Positions 54,501-64,000 of a DNA stretch of 64,000 bases are shown piece after piece. The stretch comes from Aporrectodea caliginosa. Its lineage: Eukaryota > Annelida > Clitellata > Crassiclitellata > Lumbricidae. The stretch covers positions 105,001 through 169,000 of the forward strand of contig JACEVL010000499.1 in assembly GCA_020284085.1 (NCBI GenBank). Direction: 5' to 3'. Position numbers and translations under genes: made by a program. Each line of letters opens with the position of its first letter. The stretch's first letter is position 1. The notes under the pieces are model-generated. The model was not told the origin of the DNA. It was given only the letters and a program-made list of their open reading frames with translations, and made no database searches.

Positions 54501-54652
54501 GAACACGAGCGGGTCGCCATTGACATGATCAGACAGAGGGAGAACAGAACGAAAATGAATCCAAGATCATTGGAAAACCTAAGGCGAAGGGACTCAGTGT
54601 CAATTTTGGTAAGCTGGGCACGGCTACCGAATCAAATGCATTGGGTCTTGTC

Positions 54653-55119
54653 CAGTGTTATTTAAGTTTCAATTTACTTTTCAGTTTTAGTTTCAGTTTT
54701 AGACTTTTCAGTTTAGTTTTAGTCTTAGTTTTCAACTCTTTTCAGTTTTAGTTTTAGTTTCAGTTTTCAAAACTTTTCAGTTTTAATTCAGTTCTGCGAA
54801 GGTCATTTTTTATTAATGACATTTTGTTTGATTAGCAAGAACAACAGATCTTATTAAATTCATGCTTTCATGCTATTGAGCTGCAGTTTTAAGCACTCGC
54901 CGCTAACCGCTGCAGACATGTCCGCCACTCGGCGTGTTTGCCACACAGAAAAATTAATTCAGTTTTCAACTTTCAAAGTTTTAGTTTTGTACTTTTCAGT
55001 TTAGTTTTAGTTTAAGTTTTCAGAACTTTTCAGTTTTAGTTTTAGTTTCAGTTAACTGAAAAGAACTTTTCAGTTAATAATAAAGTTACTTTCAGTTTTA
55101 GTTAACTTAAATAACACTG
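54653..55119. mobile_element. hAT-like MITE rich in CAGTTTTAGTTT
   Basis: Ends CAGTGTTATTTAAGTT and AACTTAAATAACACTG are exact complements, flanked by a perfect 8-bp duplication GTCTTGTC (54645-54652, 55120-55127). The interior is tandem TTTTCAGTTTTAG repeats around a short GC-richer centre. It lies in the gene C intron. Confidence 0.92.
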
Positions 55120-55146
55120 GTCTTGTCCTGGTTTAGATGAAGACGG

Positions 55147-55690
55147 TTAGCAGACAATCATCGATGCAACTGAAGCCTCTATTATATGTTTAACCATAGC
55201 AACGGCTGTGGCGGCAGGGCTACAAACGTAGGCCTTCGTGGCATCAGCATATTGGTGGGACAGGACACCGAGTGGACCAAGAACCCCAGCTAGATCCGAG
55301 GTATACAAAAGAAGTAGAAGGGGAGCAAGGGCAGAACCCTGAGGTAAGCCGTAAGAGAAGTGAGAGCGGGTAGGACCGAAAACTACAGAAACAAAGTGAT
55401 CCGTGAGGAATGAATTGAACCAAAGAAGAGTACAGTCAACAATCCCAAACGACTTGGACAGCCGGTCTAAGAGGATGGTGTGATCAACAGTGTCAAAAGC
55501 GGCACTGATGTCATTGAGGGAGGGTAGAGTGACACGGCCACGGTCCACAGCATAAAATATATCTGCTAGGAGACTCACCATAAGAGATTCCGGTCGAGTG
55601 GAATTTCCTAAATCCAGACTGAAGAGGAGGCATTAGAGTGTGAAGGTCGAGATAGTGGACCAGTTGAACAGAGACACATTTCTCATAATA
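55147..55690 (-). mobile_element. LINE RT fragment with damaged catalytic motif
   Basis: AAFDTVDHTILLDRLSKSFG, YGLPQGSALAPLLLLLYTSD and HQYADATKAY are readable. The catalytic YADD is changed to YADA. Confidence 0.75.
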
Positions 55691-56600
55691 TTATGTGGGT
55701 AGAACAGTCTGCTGTAGTTCCTGTCCGCGCCCGAACAACGAAAAGTATGTTTTAGAACGCTTTAGAGTAGGCGTTGTATTTTTATGCTTCGACATTTCGC
55801 AATTATTCATGATCAGTTGGAATGTTCGTAGCTCAACTCAATTCATCGCTTTTTAATGGTGTCACGACAATTCGTTTACAGACTTTCCGTCTACGACACT
55901 TCGTCTACAGACATTTGGCCGACAGACATTTCGTCTACGAAGTTATTTGATATTGTCACTTTAAATTGGAAGCTGGATTGATGAAAAAACTGATTCCCTA
56001 AATGGAAGTGGGATTGATGAAAACATTTCCGTGTTGAAATAGCAGCTGGATTGATCGAAATAATTTTTCCAGTAAAAATGAACTGGATACCAAGCTGGAT
56101 AGATGGATGAAACTAAGTTTTCAATTCAATAGAAGATGGATTGATGAAAATAATAGTTTCAGTAATTAGGATTGGATTCCTGAGAATATTTAGCACGTTT
56201 AGCATAACTATAAGAAAGTGGCCTCTGTTGATTAGCCGTAATGAATACCGCTACACTTGTAGGCGAAATGTCGGTAGACTAAGTGTCTGTAGACGAAGTG
56301 TCGTAGACGAAAAGTCTGTACACGAGTTGTCGAGAAACCTTATTGAATGACAGTAATTAGTCTTCAATTAGAATATTTTGCAAGAAAACCTGGAATTTTT
56401 TACAAAAAGCTATTTTTCGTAAATTTGGCCCCTGGTGGGGGCGGAAGACATTTAATATTCTTGAAAAAGCTTGGTACATTTTTTGACCCATGCCAGTAGT
56501 CAAGTTTTGGTTGCTATTGCTTTTCAAATTTCTAATTTTCGTCTTTTCACTCCGCCCTAATATACGGTATATTATAAGCATTACTGTGTATATATTATTC
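55640..56600. repeat. Dispersed repeat, inverted partner of 52290-52950, with nested MITE
   Basis: It matches the reverse complement of 52290-52950 on either side of the MITE at 55865-56332. Confidence 0.6.
55865..56332. mobile_element. MITE with about 75-bp inverted ends (TCGTCTACAGACA repeats)
   Basis: The outer arms match for about 75 bp with a few changes: GACTTTCCGTCTACGACACT and CTTCGTCTACAGACA on the left, with their complements on the right. Each arm itself repeats CGTCTACnGACA. The transcript could fold into one long hairpin. Confidence 0.8.
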
Positions 56601-57630
56601 ATTCATTCATTCATTCATTCATTCATATTTATATAGCGCCCCTTGTGTGACTCCAGCACGGCCAAAAAGTGTTTTGAGCTTAGGCAGTAAAAGTCCCAGG
56701 GAAGGTATCTCCTTTTGACCACTCACGGAAAAATTCTGCATAGTTGCAGTTCGTGCAAATGGGACTAAGAGCACCCCCTTCTCTGCAGAGCGGAGGGGCG
56801 GCGACCTTTGAATACCCGAGGGGCAGCAAAGCTCCCGCAGGTAGACTGGAATGCTAGACCCAGCTGACATCGTCGTACCAAGGCAGCAATCCTGTACTCG
56901 ATGCGCTGCCGGGTAGGGAGCCAATGTAAAGTCTCCAGATATAGCTGGAGACATGACCAAATTTGGGGATTTGCCCAATAAGACGCGCTGCAGAGCGCAA
57001 GACTCGGTCCAGCACACAAGTCGATTTAGAGGAAGGCCAAAGTAGAGCGACGAGCAGTAGTCAAGGCGGGATGTAACGAAAGAATGCACCAGGGTGGTGG
57101 CGGCACTAGGAGTAAGAACGGGCAACGGTGCGAAGCTGGCGCAGCTGATAGTAGCAGTTCCGGGCAAGGCGGTGAATGTGTGGAGCAAGAGTTAGCTCCT
57201 GGTCCAACAGGAAGGTCGCGGACCGTAGTTGAGAACGTATAACTGGGGAATTCAGTTGCAAGTGCGAGGTCAAGTTTAGCAAGTTGCTTCCGGTTGCCTA
57301 GCCAGATAAATTTAGTCTTAGCTGGGTTTAGGCGCAGTCGATTAGACGACATCCATGCATCTAGGGCCGCTAACGTCCCACACTCCCGGACCGCTGAGAT
57401 GGCATTTGATGACAGGCAGTGCTTGTACGCCTGTACGTCGTCAGCATATAGCTGACCCAAGACCCATGTGTCGTAAGGAGTGAGGCAAGACCAGAAGTGT
57501 CAGTATATAGAGAATGGGCCCGAGGACAGAGCCCTGAGGCAGGCCATATTGAGCAGGGACCCATGGGGACCTAGTGGAACCATGGACCACACAAATGGAA
57601 CGGTCATGCAGGAAAGAGGCTATCATTCAA
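56597..57630 (-). mobile_element. CR1/L2-like LINE, RT to 3' end, frameshifted
   Basis: The minus strand reads YGLPQGSVLGPILYILT, ADDVQAYKHCLSS, MSSNRLRLNPAKTKFIWLG, then FVTSRLDYCSSLYFGLP and a C-terminal segment. The 3' end has a GGCGCTATATAAAT motif and a (GAAT)n tail at 56597-56627. Several frame breaks. Confidence 0.8.
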
Positions 57631-57767
57631 GAATGTTCCCAGTCAGACCAAATGAAACGCACAAGCGCTCTAATAAATCCCATGGTCTACGGTGTCATAT
57701 TATATATAATATGTGTGACTTGATCTCAGGCTTTTGTCCAAAAAATTAGTTTTGTATACTAATACAA

Positions 57768-58040
57768 TCAGAGCTGGAATAGGACACCCAGGGGAGAAAG
57801 AACCCTAGTTAGATACGAGGTATACAACATAAGTAGAAGGGGAGCAAGGACAGGCTGTGGTAAGCCGTAAGAGAAGTGGGCCCAGAGAGAGCGGATAGGA
57901 CCGAAAACTACAGAAACAGAGTGATCCGTGAGATTTATGGCGTTTATTGCTGAGTCACAAAACAGTATACGTAACTGGAGACAACGAACTCTGACCCATC
58001 GACAGTTCCATCGTTTTTTTGTCAGACTCGCAGCCAATTA
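57768..58040 (-). mobile_element. LINE RT fragment
   Basis: DHSVSVVFGPIRSLWAHFSY, LLLMLYTSYLTRVLSPLG match the element at 55147-55690 but are more damaged. Confidence 0.65.
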
Positions 58041-58329
58041 AGAGCAGCGACTATTATAGAGAATTAAGTTCGGTTTAAATCTGGTCTAGGTTATCGATTC
58101 AGTCAACAAGGCCGAGCTTGGAGAGGTAATCAGCAATGCTAATGCTGACTTACTTACATCGCTGCCTTGTTTAACCCCCTTCTCTCTCCCTGTATATCTA
58201 TCTGTGTTTGTATGCTTCAATCTGTCTCTTCGTATTGGTCTGTGCTCAGCGGTTTCCAATAATTCAGACTGCGGTATCTCAGTCAGCGCCTAGCTGCACT
58301 AATGCTCTCGCACCAGAGAAGTCAATCCT

Positions 58330-58625
58330 ACGCATGTATGCACGCGTGTATGTATATTTGTATGTTTGTATGCACGTATGTGTGTTTGTATGTAGACCCT
58401 CTAGGTGCGTGACACTAAGTTATGTGTATTTGCATGTATGCAGTTACATTGCAGGATGTATGCATATTTGTATGTAGCAATGTGTATTTATGTGTATTTG
58501 TATGTGTATTTATGTGTATTTGTATGTATATTTGTATGTATGTAAGTATGTGTTTTGTATGTATTTGAGCATTTATGTACGCATGTGCATTTATGTATAA
58601 TATAGTCAACATGTATGTGTGTATG
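58330..58625. repeat. Degenerate (TGTA)n/(TTTG)n repeat
   Basis: TATTTGTATGTATGTG-like low-complexity sequence in the gene C intron. Confidence 0.8.
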
Positions 58626-58629
58626 TGCT

Positions 58630-59140
58630 GTCTACAAGATTGTCCAGAGATATATTGTAGAAGACAGGTTCACAGATGAGATGCGATTTTATTTCCTAAG
58701 CCATTAGCAATCGAAACATAGCTCAGAAGTAAGAAGACGTCGATAAATGGGGGCGAAAAACGCGCAACGAACCTCAGAAAGAGTTTAACTACTTTCTCAA
58801 GCAACGGGTGACGAAAAACCGATGAAAAAGAACGAAAATGGTTAAGAAGAACCAATTGCCCATCCACATATATGAGCAGAAAACGATTAGTGTATAAGTC
58901 AACTTCGCACGTTTTCTATGATCGGCTTTCCATTAAAAGAGACAGAACTCACACAATATAAAGCAACTTAAGTACATATCTACATATGCACAATGCCTGT
59001 GAGATATTGAGTCTTACCACTCAATTACTGAATAATATTTATTTTCAGCATCTCACTGTAATCGTAATTTTGTATTGTAATATGACTTTATAAAGCATCA
59101 CTTCAGGAATAAACTCATCAGTGGCGCTCATGTATGGTCG
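58630..59140. other. End of gene C intron 2, nothing recognised
   Basis: No repeats or frames that can be named between the microsatellite and exon 3. Confidence 0.4.
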
Positions 59141-59151
59141 TGCTTCTGTAG

Positions 59152-59464
59152 ATACAAAACTGAGGCTTCAGTGTTGGCAGCCATTGACGCTGAGGAGATC
59201 CCGGGCGGTGATCTGACTAGTGCAGATTCCTTCACAGTCGTCGTCACTGATGTTTTCAACACAACAGTTGGCGACAGACCGGACGTCTGCAATGTAGCAA
59301 TTATCATCACGGATAATGCTGAAATTTTTCGAAACGAAGCTAGAGAAAAGTCTGTTGAACTTCAGGAGGACGCACGCATGAAAATGATGATGGTGTGCTT
59401 AAATACAACCACCTCAACATGCTGGGAAAGCACTGCGGTGGCCGTATCATCGCCCCCACACGAG
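59152..59464 (+). CDS. Gene C exon 3: second half of von Willebrand factor A domain
   Basis: It reads YKTEASVLAAIDAEEIPGGD, LTSADSFTVVVTDVF, then DRPDVCNVAIIITDN and MKMMMVCLNTTT ... CWESTAVAVSSPP. The R-x-D-V-x-N-V-x-I-I-x-TD strand is the conserved core with the MIDAS aspartate, and GGDLTSAD is the loop with the MIDAS threonine. The usual GGxT is GGDLT here, a small insertion. The acceptor TGTAG|A completes the split AAA codon from exon 2. The donor GAG|GTAAGA is strong and phase 0; the gene continues beyond what I could trace. Confidence 0.82.
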
Positions 59465-60110
59465 GTAAGATATTTATGTTAGCTTCCGACCCGGGCCGCG
59501 GTCGAGTGAGCAGCTGACAGGTTCAAACTAACCTCGACACTTTTCTGATGATTATAATGAAGAGTAGGTAAGTAAAATGTAATTTTTGTTGTGTTCATAG
59601 ATTTATACAGAGTAGAACATTAATAACATGAATTATGTGCCAGACTAGATGGAAAATAACGGATAATGAAGCAGAATCGAGAAAGTAGTAAAGGAGGTAA
59701 ATGGAAAACATGATCATATAACAACTTTGATAAACGACATTATATCCTAAGGCCGCGCCGTCATGACTTCATTTTGCCAACAAAGGATGACAAAAACTTT
59801 ATCCCTAGAGCCCTTTATCAAAACTTAACTTAATCGGTGATCCTAATGCCTAGGTCTTTTCAACCTCTTTTCTTTTCCTATATTAATGTATTTAACCTGT
59901 TTGTACTGAGCTGCGGTTTGCCAGCCTGATTGGTTATAATAAACGAAGATATATATATAACTGGAAGAGACCGAAATGGTCACCACGTTTTCGCCAATTA
60001 AAAGCAGCTGGGTGACCTTTATGAATCAGAAATATTGTTCCACTTCTACAGCGTCTTATGTGGAGTGAAAAACAGGATGCGGTATAGTCATACACGATTA
60101 AGATGATGCA
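59465..60110. other. Probable gene C intron, partial repeat tail
   Basis: A GAGCTGCGGTTTGCCAGCC and ATAATAAACGAAG sequence at 59908-59950 resembles the 3' end of the SINE family seen at 16090. Otherwise unassigned. Confidence 0.4.
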
Positions 60111-60495
60111 CATGTGTTAAAACACCTTCCATTGCAATTGTAGCTGCAAATTTATATAGCGCCGCTTCGAGCGAAACTCGCCAGAAGCGCTTGAATAAGC
60201 TGGATATCTTGCATACATTGACACCATTTTGATACCCCGCAATTATTTGTTGATTTTTGCATCACCAATCTTTATTCATTCTATCTCTAGTGATATTGGT
60301 TACCCTTCCTCTGGTTTCTGCCAACTTCTTTCATGGCGTTAAAATTACACGTTTCTTAACTTAAAATAATGTGTAACCAATAGACCGTTGACATCGAACT
60401 CCGCCACTGATCGTTCTCTGTCAATGCCAGTCCCAAGCCTGGATGAAGGAGGAGGGCGACTCTAATGATCTTTGTTATCACACTTGGCTCGCGTT

Positions 60496-61140
60496 CAATC
60501 AATCAATCAATCAATTTATATAGCGCCTCTTCAAGGGTTCTACTCAGAGGCGCTCCCTGAGCCAGGCCTGATCATAGAGAAAAGTCTTCAGTTGTGCATA
60601 GAAGGAAGTAGAATGAGTACGAGGGGATAAGCGAAGGAAGGATGGTAAGTCATTCCACGTTGTTGGACCAACAATAGAGAATGCTCGGCGCTGCTTAGTA
60701 GCAGTGCGGGCAAAAGGGACCAAAAAGTCACCCCTAGAAGAGGAACGGAGGGCTGAGCGACCTGTGAGAGAAGAAGATAGAGTAAAGATAGAGCGTAGAT
60801 AGCGAGGAGCTGAACCCAAGACACATTGCCAGACAAGAGAACAAAGCCGATACAGGATGCGATGCCGGAGGGGAAGCCAGTGGAGGGTGTGATGCATGTA
60901 AGAAGAAACACTACCATAGCGAGGAATGGAACCAAAAAGGCGCGCCGCAGACCGCAAGACCCGCTCAATGGAGGATAAGTGGACTTGAAGAAGACCAGTG
61001 TAGAGAGAGGAACAATAGTCTAGACGAGAGCAGACAAAGGCATGGATAAGAGTGGAGGCAGAAGAGTTTGAGAGAGAGCGAGCAATAACCCTTAGCTGAC
61101 GAAGATGGTAAAAGCAGGAGCGAGACAATGAGGAGAGGTG
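60496..61140 (-). mobile_element. CR1/L2-like LINE C-terminus, open frame
   Basis: A 207-codon minus-strand frame reads LSRSCFYHLRQLRVIARSLS, FVCSRLDYCSSLYTGL, LHWLPLRHRILYRLCSLVWQ, TWNDLPSFLRL and a stop. The 3' hairpin GGAGCGCCTCTGAG/GAAGAGGCGCTATATAAAT and an (ATTG)n tail at 60496-60517 follow. It has no frameshift in this part, so it is relatively young. Confidence 0.82.
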
Positions 61141-61154
61141 TTGTGCTGCGTGTT

Positions 61155-61583
61155 CCACTACGAACAAGTTACTCAGTTTTACTCCATCAACTTCACTGGC
61201 TTCCTGTTGAATTCAGAATAAAATTTAAACAGGCCTGTCTGACCTACAAAGCCCTCAACACGAGCACACCTTATATCGCACTCCTTACTTCCCTTCTCGT
61301 TGCCTGCGCTCATCAAGTACCAGTGTCTTAGCTGAACCCTTTATGCAGAACAGTTATGGGCTCTCGTGCATTCCACACCTCTGTTCCAAAGGAATGGAAT
61401 CGATTGCCACTCTCTCTTCGTAGCTCAAATTCACTTCCCCCCTTCAAAAAGCGACCAAAACCTCACTATTTCTTTTTGGCATTCAAGCACTAGGTTATCT
61501 AACTGCATCTTCTCCTGGCAGCTAATTATCCGCGCCTCAGATTCACATTACGGTGTGACTATGCGCGCGTTACAATTTTATTT

Positions 61584-61586
<3 letters not shown>
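61155..61586 (+). mobile_element. L2-like LINE C-terminus and 3' end
   Basis: LHQLHWLPVEFRIKFKQACL, TYKALN, then in another frame SRAFHTSVPKEWNRLPLSL and NSLPPFKK. It runs into an (AAT)n tract that is probably its expanded tail. It adjoins the preceding LINE head-to-head. Confidence 0.75.
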
Positions 61587-61638
<52 letters not shown>

Positions 61639-61648
61639 CAACAACAAC

Positions 61649-61709
<61 letters not shown>

Positions 61710-61743
61710 GGGCCTAATAATAATAATAATAATAATAATAACA

Positions 61744-61773
<30 letters not shown>
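61587..61773. repeat. (AAT)n microsatellite
   Basis: About 190 bp of AAT with short AAC and GGGCCT interruptions. Confidence 0.95.
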
Positions 61774-61776
<3 letters not shown>

Positions 61777-62373
61777 GGAGCTAACATATGCGAGCCTCAC
61801 ACGTGCGCTTGCGGTGCAGCAGTCACCGCTAGGGGCGAGCATGGTTTGTCCTGCTCTCTGGGCTTTGGCCGAGTGGCACGCCACGGGGCCATCAACGACC
61901 TGGTGTACCGTGCTTTATCGAAAGCTGGGTTCCCAACAATCAAAGAACCGCAGGGGTTGTTCCGATCCGACGGAAAAAGACCGGATGGGATCACCCTCAT
62001 CCCTTGGAAAGCCGGCAGAAGTCTGGTGTGGGACGCCACGGTTATAGACACTCTGGCACCGTCGTACCTTACGGCATCAGCAGCCAGAGCGGGGGCAGCG
62101 GCGAGCCTGGCAGAGGACAGGAAGACACAGAAATATCACGCCTGTCGAGAAACACACGTTTTCATACCGCTAGCCCTGGAAACGCTGGGTCCCATCAATA
62201 CCGTTGGCCTCAATTTTATTTCTGACCTGGGTCGCCACCTCACGCTAACTACGGGTGAACCGAGAGAGACCAGCTACATTTTTCAGAGGATCTCGGTCAC
62301 AGTACAACGCTTCAACGCCGTAGCATTTAGTGGCACTTTTATCAAACCCACGCCCGGCATGGATGAGGAGTAG
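61774..62373 (+). CDS. Retroelement C-terminal domain: zinc knuckle and restriction-like nuclease
   Basis: The 199-residue frame has a CxCG...GEHGLSC cysteine/histidine knuckle (residues 6-30). A segment DGKRPDGITLIPWKAGRSLV then WDATV has the spacing of a PD-(D/E)xK-like nuclease centre (RPD ... WDAT). Conserved PSYLTASAARAGAAASLAED, FIPLALETLG and YIFQRISVTVQRFNAVA follow, then TAG. I recognise this as the C-terminal part of reverse-transcriptase proteins common in marine invertebrates, probably a restriction-like-endonuclease retroelement. No RT precedes it, so it is 5'-truncated, but the frame is undamaged. Confidence 0.6.
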
Positions 62374-62439
62374 CCGTTCCAGATGCATTGCTTTTATAAT
62401 TTTATAAGTCCCTGGGGGAATGAAGTACCTCAGGGCATA

Positions 62440-62448
62440 AAAAAAAAA

Positions 62449-62496
<48 letters not shown>

Positions 62497-62551
62497 TATA
62501 ATAATAATAACAATAACAATAACAATAATAATTATAATAATTATAATAATA

Positions 62552-62621
<70 letters not shown>

Positions 62622-62622
62622 G
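62440..62622. repeat. (A)n-(AAT)n tail of the retroelement
   Basis: An A12 run followed by about 170 bp of AAT/AAC repeats, consistent with an expanded 3' tail. Confidence 0.9.
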
Positions 62623-62639
62623 AATGCTAACAAGGGGGT

Positions 62640-63690
62640 AAAGCGTAAGTGCAGTAAAACACCCTGAAAAGTGTAATTTTCTTACTATTGCTATAAAACG
62701 GTCAATAATGTAATGAAGTGATTGCAGAGAACCAAAAACAATTCCTTGATTTTTTTCACAGAAACAACATAAATGGTTTTTTCAAATATATTTATTTTGA
62801 ATAACATAACAAAAACGGCATTACACTTTTCAAATTTTAACTCCTAGAGCAGGATATAGTGTAATTACGTAATACCATGGTTTTTTGATTACACTATACA
62901 TGGTAATAATAATAATAATAACAGTGCTAAAATTAAGCAGGTAAACTTTCGCCCCAGTACTCGCCAAGGTTCTGGGGCAAGAGTATAGTTTCGCCCCAGT
63001 ACTTTTTGGCCATTGAAAATTCAAAATGCTTAATAAAACTTATTCATTTTTAGTTAAAGAACAAGGAGCGCCTCTGCGGACTCCATATTCAGAAAAATGC
63101 CATATCAAAAGCCACTTATAAAACGCTGTGTGACTCGAGCGGGTTTAACTGCAGCCTGCATGCATTAGAAATTTGATATGCCTACATACCACAGACTCTT
63201 CGAAAATGGCAGGCCGCATGTGTGATAATTGGTTGATGGACATGTTTCATCTGTCTGAGCGCTGAAACTAGTTATGTTATCATATCGATGGTGAATCATT
63301 CACTGTGCATGCGTTTTGTATGGGGTTAACTCGATCGGTTGCACTTGGGAACGTTTAGTCTATACATCCTGAGAGTAAGACACTTCGCTCCATCGCAGTG
63401 AGGGTCAATTTAAGGTCAATCTTGCATGGCATGTCAATGCTAGCTGTCTCTCTAACCCCTTTGTCCCTCCCCCCCCATGCTTACATACGCTAAGATAGAC
63501 AGAACAGCAAAAGTTAGGGAAGCACAGTTGAACGTAGTACTATCGGAAAATTATTGGGTGGCGCGAAAACGGATCGGTACGCCACTCTCTGAAAGCTTGG
63601 TGTTTATAAGTGTTAACAAATCTTTCAGAATTGAATTATTGATGGTCACAGTCTTAAAGGTTACTAGTTACTAGTGACTTACTATTGCAA
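62640..63690. other. Intergenic, nothing recognised
   Basis: It includes a TTCGCCCCAGTACT repetition at 62950-63002 and a short (AAT)n at 62905-62920. No coding signal. Confidence 0.4.
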
Positions 63691-63696
63691 TTGCAA

Positions 63697-64000
63697 TGGA
63701 TAAGTTTGCTGTGAATCGTTCGCGCTTAGAAGTACCGCAACAGAAGACTGTGCCGCCGCCGCTGCTGCCGCCACCGGTGAAACTGTCACAACTCACTGAA
63801 GCGGCTGTTGCGGCCTCTGGTACTATAGAGTGGTACTGCTTACACAGTGCCTGAAAGCCATGGACGTGCCGCCCGTGCGAGTACTGGTAAGCGACCATTC
63901 AATAATAAATGGCTCACGACGTATCCGTGGCTAACTGTACCTGTCACTGCATGTAGGCTACTGCTGAAAAGGCATTTTCTGGTCTTAGGCGACTGAAAAC
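63697..64000 (+). mobile_element. hAT transposon fragment with start and C-terminal dimerisation motif
   Basis: A 51-codon frame begins at 63697 (MDKFAVNRSRLEVPQQ). From 63957 to the window end another frame reads ATAEKAFSGLRRLKT, the start of the hAT C-terminal dimerisation domain (AERxFSxLRRLKT). The two are only about 110 bp apart, so the catalytic core is deleted or an intron/exon artefact intervenes. The element is cut by the window edge. Confidence 0.5.

Overview
This window is eukaryotic nuclear DNA from a repeat-rich animal genome, most likely a marine invertebrate. I cannot place it to genus. The evidence is small exons with GT/AG borders spread over long introns, animal-only extracellular domain combinations, very many microsatellites, 5'-truncated non-LTR retrotransposons, tRNA-derived SINEs, and cut-and-paste DNA transposons with intact target-site duplications. 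There are no bacterial-style operons.

Three host genes can be assembled by matching splice sites and phases, all on the + strand. Gene A (1030-13598, or to 15965 with the second 3' end) and gene B (25475-39043, or to 42682) are tandem paralogues. Both encode a signal peptide, a SUEL-type galactose/rhamnose-binding lectin domain, a CUB-like domain, a short sushi-like domain, one membrane span and a cytoplasmic tail. The first four exons match in length and phase between the genes (64, 288, 444 and 186 nt, all phase 1). The membrane and tail exons are unrelated between A and B. Each gene also carries two alternative 3' ends. A has a tandemly duplicated membrane+tail exon pair. B has one membrane exon followed by two different tail exons, both in the right phase and both rich in tyrosine motifs. 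One B tail has ITAM-like and ITSM/ITIM-like motifs, the other has many tyrosines and a C-terminal ITIM-like motif. The layout resembles a paired activating/inhibitory receptor locus and is the most interesting system here. Gene C starts at 50432 with a TATA/initiator promoter. It encodes a secreted von Willebrand factor A protein whose domain is split over exons at 51833-52028 and 59152-59464, and it continues off the window.

Layout: 1-16.8 kb is gene A. 16.8-24.7 kb is a transposon-filled gap holding a hAT element with a preserved N-terminal ORF, a piggyBac-like element, and a pogo-like element whose catalytic core is replaced by a coding minisatellite. 24.7-42.7 kb is gene B with nested insertions. 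42.7-50.3 kb is repeats and unassigned sequence. 50.3-59.5 kb is gene C with a transposon-packed 7.1 kb intron. 59.5-64 kb is LINE pieces, an endonuclease-like retroelement ORF and the edge of another hAT element.

All joins come from sequence reading only. No transcript or database evidence was available. Percent identities are eye counts.
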